DNA of 59,130 nt from assembly GCF_014639795.1 (NCBI RefSeq), contig NZ_BMGC01000017.1, positions 24,591-83,720 on the forward strand, read 5' to 3'. The DNA comes from Gordonia jinhuaensis (GTDB lineage: Bacteria > Actinomycetota > Actinomycetes > Mycobacteriales > Mycobacteriaceae). Shown one piece after another: positions 17,587-26,726 of the stretch. Under the pieces are notes generated by a model that was not told the origin of the DNA, searched no databases, and was given only the letters and a program-made list of their open reading frames with translations. Within the stretch, counting starts at the first letter, position 1. Each line of letters opens with the position of its first letter. A program made the position numbers and the translations under genes.

Positions 17587-19948
17587 TCGCCGTCTCGGTG
17601 ATCTCGCCGGCGCTGATCGCCCGCAGCAGCAGATCGAGCACCCTGACCGCACCGTCCTTGTCGAGGGGGGCGTTGCCGTTGCCGCACTTGGGTGACTGCA
17701 CACATGACGGACACCCCGCCTCGCATCGGCAGGCCGCCACCGCCTCGCGGGTGGCGGCGATCCATGTGCCGAACGCTTCGAAGCCGCGATCGGCGAAACC
17801 CGCACCGCCGTCGAGTCCGTCGTAGACGAACACCGAGGGCAGGCCGGTGTCGGGATGGAGGTTGGTCGACAGGCCGCCGATGTCGGACCGGTCGCAGGTG
17901 GCGATCAGCGGCATCAGCCCGATCGCGGAGTGTTCGGCGGCGTGCAGTGCACCGGGGATCCGGCCCACGCTGACCCCGACAGCCTCGAGCGCTTCGGGGT
18001 CGACGGTGTACATCACGGCACGGGTCGACAGGGTCTGCTCGTGCATGTCGAGTTCCACCGAGTCGAGCACCTCGCCGCCGGGTAGCTTGCGCAGGTATCC
18101 GACCACCTGATGGGTGACGTCCACGTCGACCAATTGCACCGTCACCTGGGGGAGTGCGCCGGGTCCGTCGATCTCGTGGTTGCGTACCGCGCGTACGGCG
18201 GTCACGTCCACGTGGGTGACCTCGCGTGCGGTGGTGGTCCACTCGGGTTCCTCGGGGTGCACCAGCGCCAGGCCGTCGTCGAGGTCGAGTTCGTCGACGA
18301 CGAACGACCGGCCCTGGTGGATGTGCACGGCACCGGGGTGCACCGTCGACATCGCGCGGCCGGTGTCGGTGGTGCCCAGCAGTTCTGAGGTGGTGGTGTC
18401 GACGATCATCACCTGTCCGCCGATGCCGCCGCGGATGTCGATGTCGGCGTGCGGGGTGATGCCTGCGGCCGGGTACCAGCCGGCCTTGCGCCGCCGCAGC
18501 AGTCTCTCGGCGGTGAGGCTGTCCACGATCTCGCGAGCGCCCAGAGCGTCGACCTCGGTCTCGGTGAGTGGCAGTTCGGTGGCCGCGCACAGCAGATGCG
18601 GTCCCAGCACATGCGGATTCGACGGATCGAGAATCGTTGCCTCCACCGGACGTTCGAGCAGTGCCTCCGGGTGGCGCACGAGGTAGGTGTCGAGCGGGTC
18701 GTCGCGCGCCACCAGCACCACCAGGGACTGTTCGCCGCGTCGGCCTGCCCGGCCGGACTGCTGCCAGAAGGAGGCGACGGTGCCGGGGTAGCCCGCGATG
18801 ATCACCGCATCGAGTCCGCTGATGTCCACCCCGAGCTCCAGTGCGTTGGTGGTGGCGACCCCGAGCAGCGCCCCGTCGGCGATCGCGTGTTCGATGGCGT
18901 GGCGGTCGTCGGCCAGATAGCCCGCGCGGTACGCACCGACCCGCTCGGCCAGCGCCGGATCGATGTGGCCGAGTATCTGTTTCGCCGACAGTGAGGTCAG
19001 CTCCACACCCCGGCGGCTGCGCACGAAGCACAGTGTCCGGGCACCCTCGAGGACGAGGTCGGCGAGCAGCCGGGCCGCCTCTGATCCGGCGGGCCGCCGC
19101 ACCGGTGCGTCGTTCTCGCCGCGCAGCTCCGGCACGAACGGCGGCTCCCACAGGGCCACGGTCTGCGCTCCGTGCGGGGAACCGTCTTCGGTTACCTCCA
19201 CGCACTTTTCACCAATGAGCCGCGACAGCGCCGCACCCGGCTGCGCGACGGTGGCGCTCGCGCCGATCACGATCGGGTCGCCCCCGGCGGCCCGCGCCAG
19301 GCGCAGCAGCCGGCGGTACACCAGTGCCACGTGCGAGCCGAAAACCCCGCGATAGTGATGGCATTCGTCGATCACGATGTAGCGCAGGTTGCGCAGGAAC
19401 CGGCGCCAGCGCGCGTGGCCCGACAGGATGCCCAGGTGCAGCATGTCCGGGTTGGTGAACAACCAGCGCGAGTTCTCCCGCGCCCACTGCCGGATCTGCG
19501 GGTCGGTGTCGCCGTCGTAGGCGCACGGCGCGATGTGGGTGAACTCCGCACGCCCCGCCATGAGTCCTACGATCGAACGAATCTGGTCGGACGCCAACGC
19601 CTTTGTCGGTGAGATGTACAGGGCGGTGGCACGAGAATCGGACAGAAGTCCGGTCAGGATCGGGAGCTGGTAGGCGACCGATTTCCCCGACGCAGTACCC
19701 GTGGACACCACCACGTGCCGACCCGTGAAGGCGGCATCGGCCGCCGCCGCCTGGTGAGACCACGGCTGTTCGATGCCGATGCCGGTGAACAACCGAATCA
19801 CTTCGGGGGCAACCCATTCCGGCCACGATGCGAATGCGGCGACGCGCGGCTCGACGACCGCCTTGTAGGTCAGCGGGCTCTCGTTCGGGTCGGTGCCGGC
19901 GAGCGCTCGTTCGAGGATCTCGTCGCCGAATGAATGATCATTGGTCAT
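17570..19948 (-). CDS. DEAD/DEAH-box DNA helicase with MZB zinc domain (SftH/MrfA/Hrq1 clade)
   Basis: 792 residues. Walker [16 protein letters not shown], motif [12 protein letters not shown] (DECH), motif III GASAT and motif [10 protein letters not shown] define a superfamily 2 helicase. The C terminus carries four cysteines ([19 protein letters not shown]), the zinc-binding MZB/DUF1998 module. This is the clade of M. smegmatis SftH, Rv3649 and B. subtilis MrfA: a 3'-5' DNA helicase, for MrfA linked to mitomycin-type damage repair. Start: ATG giving MTNDHSFG with GGGGATCG upstream; ten more upstream codons are open but unsupported. Confidence 0.92.
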   Translation of the reverse strand: MTNDHSFGDEILERALAGTDPNESPLTYKAVVEPRVAAFASWPEWVAPEVIRLFTGIGIEQPWSHQAAAADAAFTGRHVVVSTGTASGKSVAYQLPILTGLLSDSRATALYISPTKALASDQIRSIVGLMAGRAEFTHIAPCAYDGDTDPQIRQWARENSRWLFTNPDMLHLGILSGHARWRRFLRNLRYIVIDECHHYRGVFGSHVALVYRRLLRLARAAGGDPIVIGASATVAQPGAALSRLIGEKCVEVTEDGSPHGAQTVALWEPPFVPELRGENDAPVRRPAGSEAARLLADLVLEGARTLCFVRSRRGVELTSLSAKQILGHIDPALAERVGAYRAGYLADDRHAIEHAIADGALLGVATTNALELGVDISGLDAVIIAGYPGTVASFWQQSGRAGRRGEQSLVVLVARDDPLDTYLVRHPEALLERPVEATILDPSNPHVLGPHLLCAATELPLTETEVDALGAREIVDSLTAERLLRRRKAGWYPAAGITPHADIDIRGGIGGQVMIVDTTTSELLGTTDTGRAMSTVHPGAVHIHQGRSFVVDELDLDDGLALVHPEEPEWTTTAREVTHVDVTAVRAVRNHEIDGPGALPQVTVQLVDVDVTHQVVGYLRKLPGGEVLDSVELDMHEQTLSTRAVMYTVDPEALEAVGVSVGRIPGALHAAEHSAIGLMPLIATCDRSDIGGLSTNLHPDTGLPSVFVYDGLDGGAGFADRGFEAFGTWIAATREAVAACRCEAGCPSCVQSPKCGNGNAPLDKDGAVRVLDLLLRAISAGEITETAITPPA

Positions 19949-20052
19949 GGCCGCGATCCCCGTGTCACGGGGTGGCACCGATGCGTCCGGGCACCGAATT
20001 CCGGTCTCGTTTCACCCAACTTGAGTCCTTGACTATCGCGCGCGGTGCGAAC

Positions 20053-20262
20053 GTGATTGACTATGTGCGGTCGCAGCTTCGGGGAGCTGTCATCGTGAGA
20101 CTTCGGGTCGAGCAGACAGCCTTCGAACGGGTTGCGAGCGTGGTACTTGAGGTTAGTGCGCGGATATCCGCGAACGTCGCCAGAAAGTATGGCGGTCGGA
20201 ATCGGCCACGGCACGTGACATTCGTGTCGATCCCGGTGAATGAAGTAAAGGAACAAAGAAGA
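20053..20262 (+). promoter_or_regulatory. Conserved 5' leader of the first csp gene
   Basis: Three blocks are nearly identical to the leader of the second csp gene: 20053-20082 (GTGATTGACTATGTGCGGTC start), 20124-20153 (28 of 30 matches) and 20177-20209 (32 of 33 matches, including CGCCAGAAAGTATGGCG). GACTAT in block 1 may be a -10 box. The rest is probably a long 5' UTR acting in cold-shock control, as in other cspA mRNAs. The wider gap 19949-20262 holds no other feature. Confidence 0.75.
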
Positions 20263-20466
20263 ATGGCACAGGGAACTGTGAAGTGGTTCAACGCGGAAAA
20301 GGGCTTCGGCTTCATCGCGCCTGATGATGGACCGGACGACGTGTTTGTCCACTACTCCGAGATCCAGGGATCCGGTTTCCGCACTCTCGAAGAGAACCAG
20401 CGCGTTGAGTTCGAGGTCGGCCAGGGCACCAAGGGTCCGCAGGCCACCGGTGTGCGCGCACTCTGA
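20263..20466 (+). CDS. cspA: Cold-shock protein CspA, copy 1
   Basis: 67-residue single cold-shock domain with RNP1-like KGFGFIAP and RNP2-like DVFVHYSEI motifs. It binds single-stranded RNA/DNA and acts as an RNA chaperone. Start ATG preceded by AAAGAAG. 63 of 67 residues match the second copy at 21510 by eye; differences lie in DDGPDD versus DEGSDD and nearby. It corresponds to Rv3648c in the conserved order. Confidence 0.96.
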   Translation: MAQGTVKWFNAEKGFGFIAPDDGPDDVFVHYSEIQGSGFRTLEENQRVEFEVGQGTKGPQATGVRAL

Positions 20467-20529
20467 TTCGTCCTGCAACCGGTGATCGGCCGCGGGTGAA
20501 CACCACCGCCCCGACCGAACCGAATCATC

Positions 20530-20566
20530 ATCACCCCCGATTCCGCCCCCGCGGGTCGGGGGTGAT
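20530..20566 (+). terminator. Terminator of csp copy 1
   Basis: ATCACCCCCGA (20530-20540) pairs with TCGGGGGTGAT (20556-20566), an 11-bp perfect stem. It is homologous to the terminator of copy 2. Confidence 0.8.
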
Positions 20567-20589
20567 GTGCGTTCGGGGATGAATAAGGT

Positions 20590-21171
20590 GTGCGCGTGGG
20601 TCAACTGTCCTTCTTCTCGGCCGAGGTGGCCGAACCTGGCCTGGGCGATCTCTCCGGCCTGCTCGCAACCAACGGTCAGGCCGCGTCCTCATCCGCCGGG
20701 GTGCGGATCTCGATCGTGGTCGATGCCGACTGGCGGGCCGACGCTCTGGTCGACGAGATCATACGGTGCGGGGTCGGCGCGCAGACGTCGCGGTCCGACG
20801 AGGACTCGCCCATGGCCCGCACCGACACCTCACAGGCGCTGGCCGTCGTCGCGGGGCCGTGGACCCGCGGCGCGGTGAAGGTGGTGCCGGCCGGCTGGGT
20901 TCCCAGCGCGCGGGCGTTGCGGCTGTGGGTGATCGCCTCGGGCCGTCGGGAGGGTCCTGGCTACCTTCTGGGACTCGACCCGCGCAGTCCCGACACTCAT
21001 CCGGCGCTGGCGACCTCGCTCATGCGCGCCGGCGTCGCGCCGACACTTGTGGGCACGCGCGGCCGCGCGGCGCTGCGGATCAGCGGGCGTCGACGCCTCA
21101 CGCGGTTGGCCGAGACGGTCGGGGCCCCGCCGGAGGCTGCGGATGCGCAAGCAGTGTGGCCCGCCGAGTGA
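20590..21171 (+). CDS. Conserved protein, Rv3647c type, function unknown
   Basis: 193 residues, soluble, no TM segment. Recognisable stretches are GQLSFFSAEVAEPGLGDL, WRADALVDEIIRCGV, GWVPSARALRLWVIASGRRE and LVGTRGRAALRISGRRR. I place it by order and similarity with Rv3647c, which also lies next to cspA and topA. GTG start at 20590 (GTG 20596 is an alternative); no strong ribosome site. It lies between the two csp genes, so the duplication embraces it. No function can be named. Confidence 0.82.
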   Translation: MRVGQLSFFSAEVAEPGLGDLSGLLATNGQAASSSAGVRISIVVDADWRADALVDEIIRCGVGAQTSRSDEDSPMARTDTSQALAVVAGPWTRGAVKVVPAGWVPSARALRLWVIASGRREGPGYLLGLDPRSPDTHPALATSLMRAGVAPTLVGTRGRAALRISGRRRLTRLAETVGAPPEAADAQAVWPAE

Positions 21172-21291
21172 GCCTGACCGTCGATTGACCTTGAACGCGG
21201 TGTCAGATCCGCCCCCGACTGGGCGATATGCGCGGAATGTCGGTCAGATGCAGTACATCGGCCCCACCGGTGTTCACTCTGGGGCTCAGAC

Positions 21292-21509
21292 GTGGTTGAC
21301 TATAGGAGGTCGCAGCTTCGGCACACTCCCCGATCGACATTCTATGTCGACCAGACGTGTGCCGAACGGTTTGCGAGCGTGGTACTGGAGGTCGGTCCCG
21401 CTGGAGTTCATGGAACTCCGATGGGACATCGCCAGAAAGTATGGCGATCGGAATCGGCCACCGAACGCGAGATGCGTCTCGGTCCAGTGAACGCAAGGAA
21501 AGCAGAGAT
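21292..21509 (+). promoter_or_regulatory. Conserved 5' leader of the second csp gene
   Basis: It carries the same three blocks as the copy 1 leader (21292-21321, 21363-21392, 21429-21461), in the same order and with the same 71-nt spacing between blocks 1 and 2. The sequence between blocks has diverged. An ATG-proximal AAGGAAAGCAGAG serves as ribosome site. Confidence 0.75.
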
Positions 21510-21713
21510 ATGACACAGGGAACTGTGAAGTGGTTCAACGCGGAGAAGGGCTTCGGCTTCATCGCACCTGATGAGGGCTCGGATGACGTGTTCGTCCACT
21601 ACTCCGAGATCCAGGGCGGTGGCTTCCGCTCTCTCGAGGAGAACCAGCGCGTGGAGTTCGAGGTCGGCCAGGGCACCAAGGGCCCGCAGGCCACCGGCGT
21701 CCGCGCCATCTGA
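21510..21713 (+). CDS. cspA: Cold-shock protein CspA, copy 2
   Basis: 67-residue cold-shock domain, [20 protein letters not shown] start, with both RNA-binding motifs intact. Start ATG follows AAGGAAAGCAG. It is a paralogue of the gene at 20263 with a matching leader and terminator. High purifying constraint and parallel regulation suggest both copies are used. Longer upstream in-frame codons belong to the leader. Confidence 0.96.
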   Translation: MTQGTVKWFNAEKGFGFIAPDEGSDDVFVHYSEIQGGGFRSLEENQRVEFEVGQGTKGPQATGVRAI

Positions 21714-21763
21714 GACTTCGCGAGCATGGGCGCCGGCGTGAACCGCCCGCCCGTCCGTTGACG

Positions 21764-21800
21764 ATCACCCCTGATTCCGCAGGTCGGAGTCAGGGGTGAT
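21764..21800 (+). terminator. Terminator of csp copy 2
   Basis: ATCACCCCTGA (21764-21774) pairs with TCAGGGGTGAT (21790-21800), with an inner CCG/CGG extension. The remaining 21801-22037 should hold the topA promoter; TAAGGT at 21956-21961 is a possible -10 box with a poor -35. Confidence 0.8.
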
Positions 21801-22037
21801 CTGCGTTCGCGGCCCCACCTCGAGGAGGTTCGACGCGGCCGCGACGGCCGGTGACGATATCGGTGGCCGCTGTGCAGGCGCGTAGCGTGGTGTCCTCTGG
21901 CCCGGTGCCCTCCGGATGCAACAGCGTGTATTCGATGTGCTGGACTGGGCGTCGATAAGGTAGAACGGGCCTACCGCATACCCGCTGCCCGTAGGCGTGC
22001 AAAGCGTAGGCATGGAAGAAGGTGTAGGCAACTCAAC

Positions 22038-25000
22038 GTGGCCGATACGAAGACTGCCCCGAGTGATACCGATGGTCCCGTCCGTCGGCTGGTGATCGTC
22101 GAGTCGCCGACCAAGGCGCGCAAGATCGCCGGATACCTCGGGCCGAACTATGTCGTGGAGTCCTCGCGAGGACACATCCGCGACCTGCCGCGCGGTGCTG
22201 CCGACGTGCCCGCGAAATACAAGGGGCAGCCGTGGGCCCGCCTCGGCGTCAACGTCGAGGAGAACTTCGAGCCGCTCTACGTGGTCTCCAACGACAAGAA
22301 GTCGACGGTCAGCGAGCTCAAGACGTTGCTGCGCGACGCCGACGAGCTCTACCTCGCCACAGACGGTGACCGCGAGGGTGAGGCCATCGCCTGGCATCTG
22401 CTGGAGACCCTCAAGCCGAAGATCCCGGTCAAGCGCATGGTGTTCCACGAGATCACCGAACCGGCCATCCGCGCCGCGGCGGAAAACCCCCGCGACCTCG
22501 ACGACGATCTGGTCGACGCGCAGGAGACCCGCCGTATCCTCGACCGCCTCTACGGCTACGAGGTGTCACCGGTGCTGTGGAAGAAGGTCATGCCGAAGCT
22601 GTCGGCCGGCCGTGTGCAGTCGGTGGCCACCCGCATCATCGTGGACCGCGAACGTGAGCGGATGGCGTTCGTCTCTGCCGACTACTGGGATATCGATGCG
22701 TTGCTCGATGCCGGCGACGAGGCCTCCCCGCGGACCTTCCACGCACGTCTGGTCGGGGTCGACGACGACCGCGTGGCCACCGGCCGCGATTTCGACTCCA
22801 CCGGCACGCTGAAGAAGTCGCAGGGCGTCACGATTCTCGACGAGTCGCGTGCCACTGCGCTGGCCGCGGGCCTGCAGGGCGCGCAGATGAGCGTCTCCTC
22901 GGTGGAGGAGAAGCCCTACACCCGCCGGCCGTACCCCCCGTTCATGACGTCGACGCTGCAGCAGGAGGCCGGTCGCAAGCTGCGATTCACCTCCGACCGC
23001 ACGATGCGGATCGCGCAGCGGCTGTACGAGAACGGCTACATCACCTACATGCGTACCGACTCGACCACGCTGAGCGAGTCGGCGATCGACGCGGCCCGCG
23101 CGCAGGCACGTGACCTGTACGGGGAGAAGTTCGTGAACCCCACGCCGCGTCAGTACAACCGCAAGGTCAAGAACGCCCAGGAGGCACACGAGGCGATCCG
23201 CCCGTCCGGCGAGACCTTCCGTACGCCCGGTCAGGTGGCATCGGCGCTCGACACCGACGAGTTCCGGCTCTACGAGCTGATCTGGCAGCGCACCATCGCC
23301 TCGCAGATGGCCGATGCGCGCGGCACCACGATGAGTCTGCGGATCACCGGTACCGCGACCACCGGTGAGCGCGCCACCTTCGCCGCGTCGGGTCGCACCA
23401 TCACCTTCCCGGGCTTCCTGTCGGCCTACGTCGAGACGGTTGACGATCAGGCCGGCGGTCAGGCCGACAACGAGGAGAGTCGCCTGCCCAACCTCACCCA
23501 GGGGCAGCAACTCACCGCCGAGGAACTCAATCCGGCCGGTCACTCGACCAGCCCGCCGGCACGTTTCACCGAGGCGTCGCTGGTGAAGGTGCTCGAAGAG
23601 CTCGGCATCGGCCGACCCTCGACCTATGCGTCGATCATCGGGACCATCACCGACCGCGGCTATGTGCACCGCAAGGGCAGTGCGCTCGTGCCGTCGTGGA
23701 TCGCGTTCGCGGTGGTGGGACTGCTCGAAGGCTATTTCTCACGGCTGGTCGACTACGACTTCACCGCCTCACTCGAGGACGATCTCGACCAGATCGCCAA
23801 CGGTCAGGCCGACCGCACGCACTGGTTGAGCCGGTTCTACTTCGGCGACGACTCCGACGCCGCCGACTCGGCCGAGGGGCTCAAGAAGCTGGTCGGGGTG
23901 AATCTCGAGGAGATCGACGCCCGCGAGGTGAACTCGATCCGGCTCTTCGACGATGAGCAGGGTCGTCCGGTGTTCGTGCGCGTGGGCCGGTTCGGTCCCT
24001 ACCTCGAGCGCGTGACCGGGATCGTCGACGGCGAACCGCAGACGCAGCGCGCCAACATCCCCGACGACATGACCCCCGACGAGCTCACCCTCGACGTCGC
24101 CGAGAAACTGTTCGCCACTCCGCAGGAGGGGCGTTCGCTGGGCGTCGACCCGACCAGCGGCCACGAGATCGTGGCCAAGGAAGGGCGATTCGGCCCGTAC
24201 GTCACCGAGATCCTGCCCGACGACGATGACGACAGCGGTTCCGGTGAGGGCGCCTCGGTGGGACCCACGCCCGGACCCGTCGAGCCGACCCCCGCGGCGG
24301 CCTCATCCGGTGGCTCGGGCGGCGCTGCCACGGCGGTCGCGACCCAGACGGTCACCGGCACCGAACAGGTCACGCAGACCGAGACCGCCAAGAAGGCAGC
24401 CGCGAAGAAGACCACCGCCAAGAAGGCAGCGAAGAAGGCCGGACCCAAGCCGCGCACCGGTTCGCTGTTCAAGTCGATGGACATCTCCACGGTCACTCTC
24501 GACGACGCCCTGAAGCTGCTGTCGCTGCCCCGTGTGGTCGGCGCCGACCCGGAATCCGGCGACGAGATCACCGCGCAGAACGGCCGCTACGGCCCGTATC
24601 TGAAGAAGGGCACCGACTCGCGGTCGCTGGCCACCGAGAACCAGATCTTCGACATCACGCTCGACGAGGCGCTGAAGATCTACGCCGAGCCCAAGCGCCG
24701 GGGCCGGTCGACCCCCACGCCGCCGCTGCGTGAACTCGGCAACGATGCCGCCAGCGGTAAGCCGATGGTCATCAAGGACGGTCGCTTCGGTCCCTACGTG
24801 ACCGACGGTGAGACGAACGCCAGCCTGCGCAAGGGCGACGAGGTCGCCACGATCACCGACGAGCGTGCCTCGGAGTTGCTGGCCGATCGTCGCGCGCGCG
24901 GACCGGTGAAGAAGGCGACAAAGAAGGCGCCGGCCAAGAAGAGCACCGCGAAGAAGACGACGGCCAAGAAGACGACGGCCGCGAAGAAGAGCACGGCGAA

Positions 25001-25064
25001 GAAGAGCACGGCTACGAAGTCGGCGGCGAAGAAGACCGCCGGCGGGGGCAGCTCCGAGGGGTGA
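22038..25064 (+). CDS. topA: DNA topoisomerase I
   Basis: 1008-residue type IA topoisomerase that relaxes negative supercoils. Toprim motif RLVIVESPTKARKIAGYLG at 17-35 and DGDREGEAIAWH at 109-120 bind magnesium; the catalytic tyrosine is Tyr337 in GYITYMRTDST. After the core come repeated C-terminal domains with G-R-x-G-P-Y motifs (GRFGPYL, GRFGPYVTE, GRYGPYLKKG, GRFGPYVTD). A basic tail of about 45 residues rich in AKK repeats is typical of actinobacterial TopA and needed for processive relaxation. A second lysine-rich linker (about 785-810) lies between C-terminal domains. GTG start with no close ribosome site. Confidence 0.97.
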   Translation: MADTKTAPSDTDGPVRRLVIVESPTKARKIAGYLGPNYVVESSRGHIRDLPRGAADVPAKYKGQPWARLGVNVEENFEPLYVVSNDKKSTVSELKTLLRDADELYLATDGDREGEAIAWHLLETLKPKIPVKRMVFHEITEPAIRAAAENPRDLDDDLVDAQETRRILDRLYGYEVSPVLWKKVMPKLSAGRVQSVATRIIVDRERERMAFVSADYWDIDALLDAGDEASPRTFHARLVGVDDDRVATGRDFDSTGTLKKSQGVTILDESRATALAAGLQGAQMSVSSVEEKPYTRRPYPPFMTSTLQQEAGRKLRFTSDRTMRIAQRLYENGYITYMRTDSTTLSESAIDAARAQARDLYGEKFVNPTPRQYNRKVKNAQEAHEAIRPSGETFRTPGQVASALDTDEFRLYELIWQRTIASQMADARGTTMSLRITGTATTGERATFAASGRTITFPGFLSAYVETVDDQAGGQADNEESRLPNLTQGQQLTAEELNPAGHSTSPPARFTEASLVKVLEELGIGRPSTYASIIGTITDRGYVHRKGSALVPSWIAFAVVGLLEGYFSRLVDYDFTASLEDDLDQIANGQADRTHWLSRFYFGDDSDAADSAEGLKKLVGVNLEEIDAREVNSIRLFDDEQGRPVFVRVGRFGPYLERVTGIVDGEPQTQRANIPDDMTPDELTLDVAEKLFATPQEGRSLGVDPTSGHEIVAKEGRFGPYVTEILPDDDDDSGSGEGASVGPTPGPVEPTPAAASSGGSGGAATAVATQTVTGTEQVTQTETAKKAAAKKTTAKKAAKKAGPKPRTGSLFKSMDISTVTLDDALKLLSLPRVVGADPESGDEITAQNGRYGPYLKKGTDSRSLATENQIFDITLDEALKIYAEPKRRGRSTPTPPLRELGNDAASGKPMVIKDGRFGPYVTDGETNASLRKGDEVATITDERASELLADRRARGPVKKATKKAPAKKSTAKKTTAKKTTAAKKSTAKKSTATKSAAKKTAGGGSSEG

Positions 25065-25106
25065 CCGATGATGCGGCGGACCGACCAGCGTCCGCCGCAG
25101 GTCGGT

Positions 25107-26633
25107 TCAGCGCTGTTTCGGGCGCGCCAGCCGCGTCTCGATGCCGCGCCCGCGCAACTCCACACCTTCCCCGATTTCCCAGTTCTCGGCCTCGGCGTCG
25201 GAAGCGAGGAAGACCGCGCGGGCCGAACCGAGAACCCGGCTCGGCTCGTATTTGGCCAGCTCGGTCAGCCGCGCGGCCTCGTTCACCGGGTCGCCGATCA
25301 CGGTGTACTCCAGCCGTTGCGTGGTGCCGATGTGTCCGGCGATCGCCTTGCCCGCCGACACGCCGATCCCCATGTCGGTGTCGCCGACGCGCGCATCGAG
25401 TTCGACGCGCAGTTCACGTGCGGCGGCCAGCGCGGCACCGGCGAAATCGTCGAGATCCAGTGGTGCGCCGAAGATCGCCAGGGCGGCATCACCCTGGAAC
25501 TTGTTGACGAACCCCCCGTGGCGACCCACCACCTCGACCACCACCAGGAAGAATTCGTTGAGCAGCTCCACCACCTCGCGCGGGGGCCGGCTCACCGCGA
25601 GCCGGGTCGACCCGACGATGTCGACGAAGAGCACGCCCACATAGCGTTCCTCGCCGCCGAGTTCGGTACCCGTCTCGATCGCCCGGCGCGCCACATCCTC
25701 ACCGACATAACGACCGAACAGGTTGCGCAGGGTCTGACGTTCGCGCAGCTGCTCGACCATGTCGTTGAAGCCGGCCTGCAGCAGCCCCAGATCGCTGCCG
25801 TCGTAGATGCGCACCGAGGTGTCGAGATCACCCAGCGACACCTTGTGCTGCGCACGGCGCAACTGCTTGATCGGGTCGGTGATCGCGGTGACCAGGCGCG
25901 TCACCCCGAGCGTGCCGAACACCAGCGCCGCCACCGCCATCCACAGCACCGGCCGCTCGATACCCACCGCATCGGTCCCGATGATCCCCAGCCGTTGCCC
26001 GACCACCAGCATGATGATGACGAACAGCGGTGTGACGACGCTGACCAGCCAGAACATCAGGATCCGCTGGGTGACGCTCGGTGCGATCGCGTCCTCGGGG
26101 TTGTTGGCCATCGCGGCGACGGTGATCGGACGCATCACCCGTTCGGACTGCATGTAGGCCAGGATCGCGGTGACGAGCGCACCGATGAGACTGGCCAGCG
26201 CCACCACCAGCGCCGCGCGGCCCGAGTAGACGCTCATCAGCGCCGTGAAGATCACCGCGCCACCCAGCCACAACACCAGGTTGAGGATGGTCAGCAGCAT
26301 GGGCAGTCGCAGCGCACGGTGTCGAGCGATGCCGTTGTCCAGCCGGGTACGGCGGCGATGCCACACCAGTACCGGCAGGCTCAGTTTCAGGCTCACCGCG
26401 GCGCCCACGACCATCGTGACCACCAGGTAGGCGACGAACACGATCTGGAACGGCGACGAGATCTCCGAGAGTGACACCTCGGTCGGCATGCCGAATCGCA
26501 GGAACGCGAATGTGAACAATGCGCCGATGATGTTCGCGCGCAGCTGGTGCAACGCGAGCACCGGCCACGGCGTATGGCTGACCCATTTCAGTAGGTGGAC
26601 GGTCTTCGCCCACCGGGTCACCTGCGCGCTCAC
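25107..26633 (-). CDS. Membrane class III adenylate cyclase with HAMP domain (Rv3645 type)
   Basis: 508 residues. Six TM helices occupy about the first 250 residues, followed by HAMP (ITDPIKQLRRAQHKVSLGDL) and a catalytic cyclase homology domain. Metal-binding aspartates are in LFVDIVGSTRL and NKFQGDAALAIFG (which also carries the substrate lysine). GDPVNEAARL provides the transition-state Asn and Arg. All catalytic residues are present, so it should be active and make cAMP from ATP. It matches Rv3645, which lies at the same place next to topA and is linked to fatty-acid sensing in M. tuberculosis. GTG start; TACCGT ending 6 nt upstream suggests a leaderless mRNA. Converges on topA with 42 bp between stops. 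Confidence 0.93.
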   Translation of the reverse strand: MSAQVTRWAKTVHLLKWVSHTPWPVLALHQLRANIIGALFTFAFLRFGMPTEVSLSEISSPFQIVFVAYLVVTMVVGAAVSLKLSLPVLVWHRRRTRLDNGIARHRALRLPMLLTILNLVLWLGGAVIFTALMSVYSGRAALVVALASLIGALVTAILAYMQSERVMRPITVAAMANNPEDAIAPSVTQRILMFWLVSVVTPLFVIIMLVVGQRLGIIGTDAVGIERPVLWMAVAALVFGTLGVTRLVTAITDPIKQLRRAQHKVSLGDLDTSVRIYDGSDLGLLQAGFNDMVEQLRERQTLRNLFGRYVGEDVARRAIETGTELGGEERYVGVLFVDIVGSTRLAVSRPPREVVELLNEFFLVVVEVVGRHGGFVNKFQGDAALAIFGAPLDLDDFAGAALAAARELRVELDARVGDTDMGIGVSAGKAIAGHIGTTQRLEYTVIGDPVNEAARLTELAKYEPSRVLGSARAVFLASDAEAENWEIGEGVELRGRGIETRLARPKQR

Positions 26634-26713
26634 GTGATAACGGTATCCAAACGAACTACGTGGCCTCCTCGAAGACCGCCCGATGACCGTGTCGACGTGT
26701 CGGTGCGCGCCGG

Positions 26714-26726
26714 TAGGGTTGGCCCG
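26714..26726 (+). promoter_or_regulatory. -10 box giving a leaderless delta-prime mRNA
   Basis: TAGGGT at 26714-26719 lies exactly 7 nt before the GTG at 26727, so transcription would start at the initiation codon. The -35 is weak. Confidence 0.5.

Noticed and set aside
20150-20262. Conserved upstream peptide ARKYG(G/D)RNRP before both csp genes
   Set aside because: Similarity is higher at nucleotide level across all positions, frames and ends differ, so a shared RNA element explains it better than a leader peptide.
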